A DNA stretch of 64,000 bases from Desulfovibrio cuneatus DSM 11391. Lineage in GTDB: Bacteria > Desulfobacterota > Desulfovibrionia > Desulfovibrionales > Desulfovibrionaceae. Shown here piece by piece: positions 34,596-43,696 of the stretch. The notes under the pieces are model-generated. The model was not told where the DNA came from. It did no database searches and saw only the letters and a program-made list of their open reading frames with translations. Positions within the stretch are counted from its first letter, which is position 1. Every line of letters starts with the position of its first letter. The DNA lies in NCBI RefSeq assembly GCF_000430005.1, contig NZ_AUCY01000016.1, positions 1-64,000 on the forward strand. Direction: 5' to 3'. The translations under genes were made by a program, and so were the position numbers.

Positions 34596-35240
34596 ATGAC
34601 ACCACCGAAAAGCGAAAACATACCACGCGCAACCATTCAGCGCCTTTCTATTTACCTGCAAGTGCTGGAAACATTCCAACGCGATGGTATTGAGGTAACT
34701 TCCTCAGAACCCCTTGCAAAAGCATGCGATGTGAATGCATCGCAAATTCGCAAAGACCTGACGTACTTTGGCGAATTTGGCGTGCGCGGTGTTGGGTATT
34801 CTGTAAAGGGACTTATCCAGTCCATTCGTGAATCCCTGGGCATTAACGTGGAATGGAACTGCGTTCTTGTGGGCGTGGGCAACCTGGGTAAAGCCTTGCT
34901 CAGCCACCGTGAATTCAGCCAGCACGGCTTCAACATTGTCGGGGCCTTCGACTGCGACCCCTTCAAAATCGGGGAAGAAATTTCCGGACTGGAAGTGGTG
35001 TGTACACGTCGCTTAAAAGAACAGGTTGCCAACCAGAACGTGAGCATTGGCATTATTACCACCCCGCCAGAACGTGCCCAGCGTGCTGCCAACTATCTTG
35101 TGGAAGCTGGTATCAAAGGCATATTAAACTATGCTCCTGCCCGCATTGTTGTGCCAGAAGGTTTTTTTGTTGAGTACGTGGATTTCTTCCATCAACTTTA
35201 CTCCCTGGCCTTCAATATTTCAGACAGGCAACGCTCTTGA
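34596..35240 (+). CDS. rex: Rex, NADH-sensing transcriptional repressor
   Basis: About 214 residues. The N-terminal winged helix (IPRATIQRLSIYLQVLETFQ, CDVNASQIRKDLTYFGEFG) binds DNA; the Rossmann domain has VLVGVGNLGKALLSH and binds NADH/NAD+; the C-terminal helix (EYVDFFHQLYSLAF) swaps between subunits. Rex releases DNA when NADH rises. I chose ATG 34596; TTG or other codons back to 34560 would cut into a hairpin. There is no good SD, so translation may be low. In Desulfovibrio vulgaris rex likewise adjoins atpB and atpE, to my knowledge. Confidence 0.95.
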   Translation: MTPPKSENIPRATIQRLSIYLQVLETFQRDGIEVTSSEPLAKACDVNASQIRKDLTYFGEFGVRGVGYSVKGLIQSIRESLGINVEWNCVLVGVGNLGKALLSHREFSQHGFNIVGAFDCDPFKIGEEISGLEVVCTRRLKEQVANQNVSIGIITTPPERAQRAANYLVEAGIKGILNYAPARIVVPEGFFVEYVDFFHQLYSLAFNISDRQRS

Positions 35241-35995
35241 CCCGCCCCACCGGGCAAAGGCTCTCCTTTGCCCAGCATACGCATTTTTTCCTGCTTGCCC
35301 TCAGCTTCCTTACCCGCCTTGCCCCAGCACGGATTGGAACAGAGGCTGAACTGGCACGCAGCACCATATATTACCCGGTAGCAGGCTTGGTATTGGGTGC
35401 TGTTCTCACCACCCCCTTCTTTCTTGGATTGTTTTCCAACACCCCTTTTTTACAGGCCTGGTGGTATGTTGCCGCCGGGGCCTACCTTACCCGTGGCTTG
35501 CACTATGATGGCTTGGCAGATATTTGTGACGCGCTGGGCAGTGGGCCTGCCCGCTTCCATGCCGTACTCAAAGACAGCCGCCTGGGAGCCTTTGGTGCCC
35601 TTGGGCTTTGCATTGCCATTAGCGGCATGCTGTGTGGTGTGTATGCTCTGTGCCTTTCCGGGCAATATGTTGTGCTGCTCCTGCTTCCCTGCTGGAGCCG
35701 CAGCCTGCCCGCCGTGCTGGCCACCCTCTCTTTTCCCCACCCGGATGCAACCCTGGGCCGCATTCTTTTCTTGCACCCCCAAAAGCAGGCTGCCCTTACT
35801 GGTGCCTGTTTTTTTATGCTCTCCGCCCTTTGGGCCACCGGGGGCAACGCCACCCTGCTCTGCCTGATGGTAACATCAGGGTGCGTGCTGTTCACCCGCT
35901 CCCTGGCCACGCAGTATGGCGGCTATAATGGCGACCTGTTTGGCATGCTCATAGTGCTTGCAGAAGTAGCCATTCCTGTTATTCTTGCTGCATAG
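35237..35995 (+). CDS. cobS: cobalamin synthase (adenosylcobinamide-GDP ribazoletransferase)
   Basis: 252 residues, multi-span membrane enzyme joining adenosylcobinamide-GDP to alpha-ribazole (phosphate), the last step of B12 assembly. Motifs: LSFLTRLAPARIG, FYPVAG-like YYPVAGLVLG, the metal site RGLHYDGLADICDALGSG, and KDSRLGAFGALGL. It starts at TTG 35237, overlapping the rex stop codon, so the two are translationally coupled. No cobalamin riboswitch is visible upstream. Confidence 0.93.
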   Translation: MTRPTGQRLSFAQHTHFFLLALSFLTRLAPARIGTEAELARSTIYYPVAGLVLGAVLTTPFFLGLFSNTPFLQAWWYVAAGAYLTRGLHYDGLADICDALGSGPARFHAVLKDSRLGAFGALGLCIAISGMLCGVYALCLSGQYVVLLLLPCWSRSLPAVLATLSFPHPDATLGRILFLHPQKQAALTGACFFMLSALWATGGNATLLCLMVTSGCVLFTRSLATQYGGYNGDLFGMLIVLAEVAIPVILAA

Positions 35996-36196
35996 GCGCA
36001 CAGTTCCTCTCCAAGCATCTTTCTGAAAAACGCCCATTGCACATCTGGCGCAAGTTTTCTTCCTGTGGTAAAAGAACCGGGTACGGAAAATGTTGCCGCC
36101 TGCACAGGTCCCCATCCATTCCTCTGCTGTAAGGCTCAGTCACCCTGTAGCAGTTTTTTCTGCCATGTGCCCGCCAAAACTCCCCAAGGAGGCGTT

Positions 36197-36445
36197 ATGT
36201 GCCTTGCTGTTCCTGTAAAAATCACTGAATTTGTCGCCCCTGATATGGCACGCTGCCAGATAGGCGAAGGGCAAACATACATTACCGCCTCCACCATGCT
36301 GCTGCCAGAACCTGCTGTTCTGGGAGACTATATTATTGTGCATGCAGGCTTTGCCTTGCGTAAGCTTGAAACAGCCGACGCGGAAGAAACCCTTGCCCTG
36401 CTCAGGGAAATTGTTGCTGCCTCACGCCCAGAAGATTTTTGTTGA
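36197..36445 (+). CDS. hypC: HypC/HupF-family hydrogenase maturation chaperone
   Basis: 82 residues starting MCLAVPVKITEF; the conserved Cys2 together with HypD carries the Fe(CN)2CO precursor to the large subunit of [NiFe] hydrogenase. The HAGFALRKLE motif is typical. SD AAGGAGG lies 4 nt before ATG 36197, which is why I reject the longer frame from 36065. No hypD, hypE or hydrogenase structural gene is in the window. Confidence 0.93.
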   Translation: MCLAVPVKITEFVAPDMARCQIGEGQTYITASTMLLPEPAVLGDYIIVHAGFALRKLETADAEETLALLREIVAASRPEDFC

Positions 36446-37038
36446 GCCCAGTTTATTCCTTACACTTTTGTTTCTCCCATTCCCGCTGGTGGTAAAGTAG
36501 TTGGCTTTTAGCAGCGCTTTGCCACCAGCACACATTTCACGCCACATGCACAGCAAGAATGCGCTCGTCTCAGTTCATTTTTTAGCGCACAGCCAGCCGC
36601 CACACATGCCCTTTGGGCAAAGCACGCTCCCTACTATATACTGTATTTAGCTATTACGGCCATAATCCTCCGCGTTTTCGTTGCAACACGCCCATCTCCC
36701 CTCTTTCCTTCTTCTGCACCCGCTTGCACCGGGAAAACCATTACTCCTTCATTTTGGCCCGCTTGTTGCATAAAAAGACCAACGCCTATTGCGTCCGGAA
36801 ATTTTTGCAAGCAAGTCGCTCACACAACGGTTTCAAGCTGTCATATTTTCCGCAAAGGTTCCCATGCAAAGTAAGGCAACAGCGTTTCTTGCTTGGGCCA
36901 CCCCAAGAAAAATGGAGCGGCGTATACTGACCGTCTTACCAGTGGCAATTTATTGCCTGGGCACATACATTTTCGGCTATTGAGAGCACCACTTCATCCG
37001 ATAAGATAAAAAACACGTTTACCCACAAGGAATACGAC
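36446..37038. other. gene-free interval with candidate sigma-28 -10 box
   Basis: 593 nt in which I see no convincing gene; frames such as 36613-36930 have no family character or SD. Near the end, TCCGATAA (36997-37004) matches a sigma-28 -10 box with a poor -35 (TATTGAGA, 11-nt spacing), 34 nt before the FlgO-like gene. Confidence 0.35.
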
Positions 37039-37908
37039 ATGTTTGCCAAACATCCACTTTCCCTGCTTTCACTTATGCTTTTTGCAGGGGCCTGTTTTTT
37101 TCCGCCTGCTGGTGCCGCAGGTGGAACAAACCCGCCACCAATGCCTGAAAGCATGCGCTTTGCTTCACAGCAACCCACCATCGCCCTTGATGGTTCTGCT
37201 CCCATACGTGGCAAAAGCGCCCCAGCCATGAACATACAGGGCAGAATGGTGCCTGTTACAGAAGCCACAGAAGTGGATTCCGGCATTGTACTGCCAGACA
37301 GGAACGGCGGCATTGTTATTATTCCCGGTAGCCCACGCCAAGCCCCCAACCCCAACCATGCCAATGCCAGGGAACTGAAGCTGCAAGTGAGGGAAATGGT
37401 GGAACAACTCATTTCCGGCATAAACAGCAATGCCTTGCGCGGGGCCATAGCCTTACCGGTTTCTTTTGTGAACCAGGACAACATGGAGTCGTCCTCTTCA
37501 TTTGGCCGGTATATTGCTGAACAAATGTTCTATGAATTTAACCAGCGAGGCTTCCCCATTCGGGAATACCGCATTGGTTGCGACATTTCTATGCGTGAAG
37601 GGGAAGGCGACTTTTTCCTGACTCGCGCCCAGGGCGAACGCACTGTGCCTGCGGGTTCTGTGGTGGTGGCTGGCACATACTATGCTGATTCACAGAATAT
37701 TTTTGTGAACGCCCGCCTTATTCGCCCAGGCGACGGCAGGGTGTTGCGCACAGCCAACATGGTGCTGCCAGCCAATAGCCTTACCCGGCGCATGCTGGCC
37801 CGCACGGGAAAAACGCTGGAAAAAGGTTCCCTGAAAGTACGAGATTTCCAGGAAACCATTTCGCCCCAGGCAGTAAACGCCATTGACCAGGGGCAAGACA
37901 TCCACTAA
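37039..37908 (+). CDS. secreted FlgO-like protein
   Basis: 289 residues. Signal peptide to about residue 27 (LMLFAGACFFPPAGAAGG); the Cys within it may be chance or a lipobox. Residues 28-110 are Pro-rich and variable. Residues about 115-265 match the FlgO pattern: VREMVEQLISGINS, LPVSFVNQDNMESSSSFGRY, AEQMFYEFNQRGFPIREYR, VVVAGTYYADSQNIFVNARL. In Vibrio, FlgO with FlgP and FlgT belongs to outer membrane structures of the flagellum; here it may act in the outer membrane with the two following proteins. SD AAGGA lies before ATG 37039. Confidence 0.75.
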   Translation: MFAKHPLSLLSLMLFAGACFFPPAGAAGGTNPPPMPESMRFASQQPTIALDGSAPIRGKSAPAMNIQGRMVPVTEATEVDSGIVLPDRNGGIVIIPGSPRQAPNPNHANARELKLQVREMVEQLISGINSNALRGAIALPVSFVNQDNMESSSSFGRYIAEQMFYEFNQRGFPIREYRIGCDISMREGEGDFFLTRAQGERTVPAGSVVVAGTYYADSQNIFVNARLIRPGDGRVLRTANMVLPANSLTRRMLARTGKTLEKGSLKVRDFQETISPQAVNAIDQGQDIH

Positions 37909-37966
37909 GCCGCTTTCAAGAAAGGGCATGCAGGCAGCACAGCATTGCACCGCAACGCCCCCGCTC

Positions 37967-38094
37967 TAGAGCAATTTACGAATGCAATGAATCAATTGTC
38001 CTGCAAGGATTTTTACAACAAATCCTTGCCATGAAATAGGCATAGGCGAGCGTTACTCGCCGTTAAGCGACTATTTCACGTGGTAAATGCTCTA
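37967..38094. repeat. family-2 MITE-like element, copy 5 (128 bp)
   Basis: Ends TAGAGCAATTTACG and the inverted CACGTGGTAAATGCTCTA. The interior differs from copies 1 and 3: it carries stem-loops AAGGATTT/AAATCCTT and GGCGAG/CTCGCC. It lies between the FlgO-like gene and the lipoprotein gene. Confidence 0.65.
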
Positions 38095-38156
38095 AGGACT
38101 GGCAACAAAACACTATACCCCCGTGGCTTCCCCCCCACGATGTGGCAGGTGCTCAT

Positions 38157-38438
38157 ATGAAACGTTTTCTTTCTTCTGGTCTTGTACTGCTTTTCCTTGT
38201 AGGTTGTTCATCAGGTTCCGGGAACCCGATGAAACAACAACGCACCGTAATTGCCCGGCAAGACGCCAACTCCCTGTGGAATTTACGTACAGGGCGAGAT
38301 TATGTGGCCCAAGGGCGCTTTGAACTTGCCAAAGAACACTTCCTATTCGCCCTAAGCGGTGCCAACGACACTGCATTGCGTAACCAGATTACGCATGAAC
38401 TGGAAGCTGTTGAACTTATGATAAAAACCCAGCGTTAG
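38157..38438 (+). CDS. small lipoprotein
   Basis: 93 residues from ATG 38157 (MKRFLSSGLVLLFLVGCSSG). Lipobox LVGC, with Cys17 the acylated residue and Ser at +2 suggesting outer membrane sorting. The mature part contains a TPR-like helix pair (SLWNLRTGRDYVAQGRFELAKEHFLFALS, then LRNQITHELEAVELMIKT). The position between two FlgO-like genes suggests a common envelope or flagellar role. Family not recognised beyond the TPR-like pattern. Confidence 0.7.
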   Translation: MKRFLSSGLVLLFLVGCSSGSGNPMKQQRTVIARQDANSLWNLRTGRDYVAQGRFELAKEHFLFALSGANDTALRNQITHELEAVELMIKTQR

Positions 38439-38488
38439 GGACACACGGATTACGTGTTTCCCCTAAGGACGCTCTAACGAGGCCTGCC

Positions 38489-39067
38489 ATGCGAGTACTC
38501 TTATTATTCACCGCACTTTGTGTGTTCACCCTGCCGGGCATAAGCGCCCAGGCTGCCACCGTTCCCCAAATTACAGACGCAGCCGCCCGCGACATGGACC
38601 GCCAACTGGCTTCCAGCCTTGGCGTGGGGGAAGCACCCGCCAAAGGGGTTTCCCTTATGCTTACCACCCCGGTGAATGTGAATAATTTTGAGGAATCCAA
38701 CCCCCTGGCCCGGCAGGTGCAAGAAGAACTGACCCGCTGGTTTACCCAGGCTGGCTATGAAGTACAGGAAATTCGCAAAGGGGCTGATGTGCTGTTTGAA
38801 CCCGGCACAGGAGAACTGGTGCTTACCCGCCGGGCAGAACTGGTGGGAGCGGAACAGCCTTCCAGCACCGCTGTTATGGCTGGCACCTACACCATAACCC
38901 CCCGCAACGTGCGCTTTAACCTGCGGCTAATTGCCACAGGCTCCCAACAGGTCCTTGGCATGTCCAGCGTGACCATTCCCCTTACCGGGGAAGTGCGGGC
39001 ACTATTGAAAGACAACACCCAGGGCGGGGCAACCATTGAACCTTCTGTGGTAACCACATTGCCATAA
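38489..39067 (+). CDS. second secreted FlgO-like protein
   Basis: 192 residues. Signal peptide ends at AQAA (residue about 23). The mature domain matches the FlgO fold: VNVNNFEESNPLARQVQEEL, TRWFTQAGYEVQEIRKGADV, VLTRRAELVG, and AVMAGTYTITPRNVRFNLRL. It is shorter than the protein at 37039 and lacks the Pro-rich insert, so the two are paralogues or an interacting pair. It lies 50 nt after the lipoprotein gene and is likely co-transcribed. Confidence 0.75.
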   Translation: MRVLLLFTALCVFTLPGISAQAATVPQITDAAARDMDRQLASSLGVGEAPAKGVSLMLTTPVNVNNFEESNPLARQVQEELTRWFTQAGYEVQEIRKGADVLFEPGTGELVLTRRAELVGAEQPSSTAVMAGTYTITPRNVRFNLRLIATGSQQVLGMSSVTIPLTGEVRALLKDNTQGGATIEPSVVTTLP

Positions 39068-39423
39068 AGGCTACGACAATTAGCCAAAACAACAAACAGG
39101 GACTTGTGTAACAACAGTTTTTGTCTTGCTGGCATTCATGCCCCTCAAGCAGGTACACTCCTCCAAAAAAGGAATGCGCCTGCCTGCTCACTGGTAGCCA
39201 TAAAGCAGAACCGACGTAACCGCACACAGTGTCTTCCTATACACAATTATACATCAATCAAGGCGCTACTAATGTTACCCTGTGCAACACAAAAGCTCCG
39301 TAATTTTATGAACAAAAAAAACGAAAGACCCTTGCAAAACTCTATTTTTGTGTCTACAATAAGCATTGGGTTGCCCCACGGCACAACCACACACGAAAGA
39401 GTCTATTTTGGAGGCAAATTAGT
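39068..39423. other. gene-free leader of the chemoreceptor gene
   Basis: 356 nt with no supported gene and no strong hairpin. It ends in TTGGAGGCAAATTAGT before the receptor ATG. I see no clear sigma-28 or sigma-54 promoter. Confidence 0.4.
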
Positions 39424-41184
39424 ATGAAATCATTTTGGAACAACCTATCCATCGGCAAGAAAATAGTATTCAGTTTTCTTTCTGTTGTGCTGCTTTCTGG
39501 TCTTGCCCAAGGATTCAGCCTTGACAGGTTGCAGTTTGTTCAGAAGCTTATAACCCAAACACGCAGTATGACCGATGGCGTTGCCAACTTGCTCGCCGCA
39601 GAAGTGGCCCACCTTTCCTGGGTACGGGAGGTAGACATTTTTGTCAGCGGTGAAAAAGATAATTCGGATAAAATTGTTATAGACGGCCATAAATGCTCCT
39701 TTGGCAAGTGGTTTTACAGCGACAGCAGAACAGGTCTTGAAGCCAACGTACCTGGGCTTTCCCGTATTTTCCAGGAAATTGAGCCCGTTCACCTTGCCCT
39801 GCACGACACGGCCCGCCGTATTATCGAATCGGCAAAAAGTGGCGACACCAAAACGGCCCTGAACATTTATCGCACGGAAACTTCTTCCATCCTCCCCATA
39901 GTGCGGGAAAAGCTGAAAGCTGCCATTGGCCTGACCAAAGAAAATGCCGACCAGCAAACCACCTATATGGAAGACACCGTTGATAACATTAAACATGCCA
40001 CGCAAATAGCCGCCGTTGTTTCCCTGCTACTTTCAGTGGGCATTGCCCTTGCCACCAGCAAATCAATTACCACCCCCATCAACTCGTTGCTGGCTTATGC
40101 CCGTAAGGTTGCAGGGGGGAATTTAACGGAACACCTTGCCACAGACCGCAAAGACGAAATTGGTGAACTGACTGCCTCCCTGGAAGACATGGTGGAAAGC
40201 CTGAAAAAGAACCTGCAATATGCCAAGGAACAGTCTGAAGAGGCCCAAAAGCAGGCAGAACAGGCACGCCAGGCTACAGAAGAAGCCAACACGGCAAAGC
40301 AGCGGGCTGAACAAGCCACTTCTGTGGGCATGCACACCGCTGCGGAACACATTGAAAAAATTGCCAACGAACTTTCCCATGCAACCAATGAACTTGGCAG
40401 GCAAGTAGCCCTTTCAGACGATGGCGCACACCAGCAGGCAAACCGGGTTATGGAAACCGCCGTTGCCATGGAAGAAATGACTTCCACCGTGAACGAAATT
40501 TCCAAAAGCGCTTCCCATGCCGCCAACATTACGGCTGAAACACGCAACAATGCAGATACTGGCAGTAAGTTTGTGCACCAAATGGTCGATAATGTGCGCG
40601 CTGTGAACCAGCAGTCTATTGAACTGCGCAGAGGTATGGAAACCCTCACAGGCCATGCCCAGGCCATTGACCAGATTATGAGCGTTATTTCCGACATTGC
40701 CGACCAAACCAACCTGCTTGCCCTGAACGCTGCCATTGAGGCGGCCCGCGCAGGGGAAGCCGGACGCGGTTTTGCCGTGGTGGCAGACGAAGTGCGCAAA
40801 CTGGCGGAAAAAACCATGTCTTCCACGGCAGAAGTGGGCAAGGTTATCCGCTCCATTCAGCAGGCCACAGCAGATAGCAGCCAGCAGGTGGAAAAAACCA
40901 CCCAAACCATTCACACCGTCGTGGATGTGGCGGAAAAGTCCGGCTCGGTCCTGGAAACCATTTTCGAACTGGCAGAACAAAGCGCCGACCAGGTGCGCTC
41001 CATTGCGGCTGCAAGTGAACAACAGTCGGCCACCAGTGAAGAAATTAACCATTCCGTGCAAGACATTAACACCATTGCTAAAAATAGCGTAGACGCCATG
41101 CGCCACGCCACAAAAGCCGTGGAACAACTCAAAGGCCAGGTGGGCAATATGCTCCGCCTTGTTACTGAATTAAAGCAAGGGTAA
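39424..41184 (+). CDS. methyl-accepting chemotaxis protein with external CZB-like domain
   Basis: 586 residues. TM1 about 13-30, TM2 about 192-212, HAMP about 213-265, a Glu/Ala/Gln-rich coiled coil, then the signalling hairpin [20 protein letters not shown] with [18 protein letters not shown]. Between the membrane spans lies a chemoreceptor zinc-binding pattern: H63 (VAHLSW), C91 in [13 protein letters not shown], and H123 and H127 in EPVHLALHD, the 3His/1Cys set of CZB domains. These domains are usually cytoplasmic; here the topology puts it in the periplasm. It would signal through CheA/CheW, possibly in response to zinc or oxidants such as HOCl. No methylation-enzyme or che genes are nearby. 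Confidence 0.92.
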   Translation: MKSFWNNLSIGKKIVFSFLSVVLLSGLAQGFSLDRLQFVQKLITQTRSMTDGVANLLAAEVAHLSWVREVDIFVSGEKDNSDKIVIDGHKCSFGKWFYSDSRTGLEANVPGLSRIFQEIEPVHLALHDTARRIIESAKSGDTKTALNIYRTETSSILPIVREKLKAAIGLTKENADQQTTYMEDTVDNIKHATQIAAVVSLLLSVGIALATSKSITTPINSLLAYARKVAGGNLTEHLATDRKDEIGELTASLEDMVESLKKNLQYAKEQSEEAQKQAEQARQATEEANTAKQRAEQATSVGMHTAAEHIEKIANELSHATNELGRQVALSDDGAHQQANRVMETAVAMEEMTSTVNEISKSASHAANITAETRNNADTGSKFVHQMVDNVRAVNQQSIELRRGMETLTGHAQAIDQIMSVISDIADQTNLLALNAAIEAARAGEAGRGFAVVADEVRKLAEKTMSSTAEVGKVIRSIQQATADSSQQVEKTTQTIHTVVDVAEKSGSVLETIFELAEQSADQVRSIAAASEQQSATSEEINHSVQDINTIAKNSVDAMRHATKAVEQLKGQVGNMLRLVTELKQG

Positions 41185-41291
41185 GGGGCCGTAACAGATT
41201 ACGCCCCTTCCCCCGGCCAATGCCCACACTCCAGGGTATTGCCGGGCCACGGGGTAGGTTATCAGCGTAATCCTGTACGGCCTTGTTCTTG

Positions 41292-41337
41292 GTTCAGGCT
41301 TCTTCTTTCCGCAAGGAAGGGGAAGCCTGAACTTTTT
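41292..41337 (+). terminator. intrinsic terminator after chemoreceptor gene
   Basis: GTTCAGGCTTC (41292-41302) pairs with GAAGCCTGAAC (41322-41332), with an inner CTTTCC/GGAAGG stem and GCAA loop, then TTTTT. The rest of 41185-41518 holds no gene that I can see. Confidence 0.9.
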
Positions 41338-41518
41338 GTTGTATTGCAGGCAGGGAAATCCCCCGGCCAGGGCCATGAGAACGGTTTGCATTGCCCTGCC
41401 AGATGCGCTATACAAGGTGGGTTCGCTGTTTAGCCGTACCAATTGCTAGCTGCAATTGCGGGAAAATAGACCACTTCCTTCTGAACAGCCCCAACCACCT
41501 CAGACAAAAGTACCCAGC

Positions 41519-42157
41519 ATGAGCGAAACGGCAATAAACACCATTTTGGATTACGCCCGTGAAGGGGCAGCCCTGCGGGAATCGTTTCTTACCCAGGCTG
41601 CGCCCACCATTAATGCCTTAGGCCTGCACGTGGCCCACACCATTGCCACGGGTAAAAAGCTACTGCTTTGCGGCAACGGGGGCAGCGCGGCAGACTGCCA
41701 GCACATTGCTGCGGAGTTTATGAACCGCTTTCAGTTGGACCGCCCCCCCTTGCCTGCCGTTGCCCTGACCACGGATTCGTCCATTATCACCTCCATTGGC
41801 AACGACTTCAGCTTTGACCAAATTTTTGCCAAGCAGGTGCAGGGCCTTGGCACACAAGGCGACTTGCTGCTTGCCATTTCCACTTCCGGTAACAGCCCCA
41901 ACGTGCTGGCAGCCGTGGCAGCCGCCAAGGAAAAAGGCCTGTTTGTGGTAGGCCTTGCCGGAAAAGACGGCGGAGCCCTGGCCCGGCAGTGCCATGCCTG
42001 CCTTACGGTGCCCCACGCCAACACCGCCCTGGTGCAGGAACTGCACATTACCATTGGGCACTTGCTGTGCCTGCTGGCAGACCATTACCTGTTCCAGAAC
42101 GTGGCAGCCCTTGGCCCCTACCTGGAAGGTAGCCTGCCATTGCCACTGCCGCAATAA
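41519..42157 (+). CDS. gmhA: phosphoheptose isomerase
   Basis: About 212 residues, SIS-domain enzyme converting sedoheptulose 7-phosphate to D-glycero-D-manno-heptose 7-phosphate for LPS core heptose. Motifs: LLLCGNGGSAADCQHIAAEF, the metal/phosphate loop AISTSGNSPNVLAAV, and the C-terminal HITIGHLLC (His near residue 183). Start ATG 41519 fits the family; the frame from 41456 adds a Pro-rich leader and is less likely. No SD is obvious. No other heptose genes are adjacent. Confidence 0.94.
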   Translation: MSETAINTILDYAREGAALRESFLTQAAPTINALGLHVAHTIATGKKLLLCGNGGSAADCQHIAAEFMNRFQLDRPPLPAVALTTDSSIITSIGNDFSFDQIFAKQVQGLGTQGDLLLAISTSGNSPNVLAAVAAAKEKGLFVVGLAGKDGGALARQCHACLTVPHANTALVQELHITIGHLLCLLADHYLFQNVAALGPYLEGSLPLPLPQ

Positions 42158-42235
42158 GCGCAATGGTGCCACCCCGGCTGCTGCCCGTTGCCTTTTATTT
42201 GTTTTTTGAGGGTATAGCGCGATGAATTTGATTGA

Positions 42236-42424
42236 CTTTTATTGGGGGACGCTGTCCCCCAGCCCCCTGCAAGGGACATCATGCCCCTATTGCCGACGGC
42301 AGTCGCGAGCATAGCGAGCCGTGGAGTGAGGGCTGAGGGTGTGGGGAGCTTTGCTGCCCACACATCTCAACAAAGCCCAAACGGAGAAGGGAGAGGTTTG
42401 GGGAGGCAGAGCCTCCCCAAATAA
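42236..42424. repeat. family-1 hairpin-mosaic element, copy D
   Basis: Starts with TTTATTGGGGGACGCTGTCC and ends with the TTTGGGGAGGC/GCCTCCCCAAA hairpin. It contains the Z module in reverse relative to copy B, with stem GTGTGGG (42339-42345) / CCCACAC (42357-42363) and the block CGAGCATAGCGAGCCGTGG. The three-hairpin module is reduced to GCAAGGGACATCATGCCCCT. It fills the gmhA-fmdB gap. Confidence 0.8.
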
Positions 42425-42497
42425 AGTGCAACAATTTCAATTGTGCAATGGTATCCACTTGCATTCACGATCAACGCATTATCCATGGAGGGCGCTC

Positions 42498-42734
42498 ATG
42501 CCTATTTTTGAATACCAGTGCGATTCATGTAACACCCGGTTTGAAGAAATTGTGTTAGGCAGCCAGGCTGCCCCGGTCTGCCCCAAGTGCGGCAAAAGCA
42601 CCACTCTGGTGCCTTCCTGCGCCAGCCTGCACATGCCTGCGCCTTCCCGCGTGGGGCAAACTGTCACCTTCCCCAAATCGTCACGCAGCGCTTGCTCCGG
42701 GTGTTCCGGCGGCAGTTGCTCCACGTGTAAATAA
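42498..42734 (+). CDS. FmdB-family zinc ribbon protein
   Basis: 78 residues: [20 protein letters not shown] then PVCPKCGKS, the four-Cys ribbon of the FmdB/CxxC-CxxC-SSSS family, with a Ser/Cys/Gly-rich end ([15 protein letters not shown]) that could add metal ligands. Members were named for a regulator near formamidase/amidase genes; the role is unclear. ATG 42498 has GGAGGG upstream; the frame extending to 42339 is repeat sequence. It stands 14 nt before hemC and is probably co-transcribed. Confidence 0.9.
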   Translation: MPIFEYQCDSCNTRFEEIVLGSQAAPVCPKCGKSTTLVPSCASLHMPAPSRVGQTVTFPKSSRSACSGCSGGSCSTCK

Positions 42735-42748
42735 CCTTACAGGCCACC

Positions 42749-43696
42749 ATGAAAAATTCGCTTACCATTGCCACACGGGGCAGCGCCCTTGCCCTGTGGC
42801 AGGCTAATCATATTGCAGGGTGCATTACCCAGCGCCATGGTATTGCAGTGCAACTGCTTGTACTGAAAACCAAAGGGGATATCATTCAGGACGTACCCCT
42901 GGCAAAAGTTGGGGGCAAAGGCCTGTTTGTAAAAGAAATTGAGGAAGCACTGCTGGACGGCAGGGCAGACATTGCCGTGCATTCCATGAAAGACGTGCCC
43001 ATGGAACTGCCTGCTGGCCTTACCCTTGGGGTTGTGCCCCAGCGTGAAGCCCTGACAGACAGCCTGCTGAGCGTGCACTACCCCACCCTTGCCGCCCTGC
43101 CCCAAGGGGCCAAGGTGGGCACAAGCAGCCTGCGCCGCCAAGCCCAACTGCTGCACCTGCGCCCAGACCTTGTTATTGAATCGCTGCGGGGCAATGTAGA
43201 CACCCGCCTGCGCAAATTGATGGAAGGGCAGTTCGACGCCATTGTTATGGCCTCTGCCGGGCTGAACCGCCTTGGCCTTTCCGCCCCCCACCAAACCCCG
43301 CTGGCCCCGCCAGAATTCTTACCTGCCTGCGGGCAGGGGGCCCTTGGCCTGGAATTTAAGGAAAGCCGTACAGAACTGGCAGAACTTTTGGCCTTTTTAG
43401 ACCACCCCGCCACCCACCACTGCGTTGCTGCGGAGCGCGGCTTTCTGGCAGGGCTGGAAGGGGGCTGCCAAGTACCCATTGCGGCCCATGCCACCCTTGG
43501 GGACGATACGGAAAACCCTAGCGGCACCATTACCATTGAAGGCCTGGTGGCAGACCCCACCGGCACACGCATTATTCGCCAAACCCTGTGCGGCCCGCGC
43601 ACCCAGGCCCGCGCCCTTGGCCTTTCCCTTGCCCAGCAAGTGAAGCAGGCGGGCGGGCAGGCAATTTTACAAGAACTGTATGAGGCACAAGCATAA
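42749..43696 (+). CDS. hemC: hydroxymethylbilane synthase (porphobilinogen deaminase)
   Basis: 315 residues. It polymerises four porphobilinogens to hydroxymethylbilane, the tetrapyrrole precursor for siroheme, heme and B12. Motifs: [44 protein letters not shown] (catalytic Asp), [22 protein letters not shown], and the dipyrromethane-binding Cys in [11 protein letters not shown]. Length normal. Its stop codon shares one base with the start of the Lon-like gene, so expression is coupled. Confidence 0.96.
   Translation: MKNSLTIATRGSALALWQANHIAGCITQRHGIAVQLLVLKTKGDIIQDVPLAKVGGKGLFVKEIEEALLDGRADIAVHSMKDVPMELPAGLTLGVVPQREALTDSLLSVHYPTLAALPQGAKVGTSSLRRQAQLLHLRPDLVIESLRGNVDTRLRKLMEGQFDAIVMASAGLNRLGLSAPHQTPLAPPEFLPACGQGALGLEFKESRTELAELLAFLDHPATHHCVAAERGFLAGLEGGCQVPIAAHATLGDDTENPSGTITIEGLVADPTGTRIIRQTLCGPRTQARALGLSLAQQVKQAGGQAILQELYEAQA

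Noticed and set aside
35996-36196. Cobalamin riboswitch near cobS
   Set aside because: No B12-box-like sequence or typical fold is visible before cobS or hypC; cobS starts inside rex, leaving no room for a leader.
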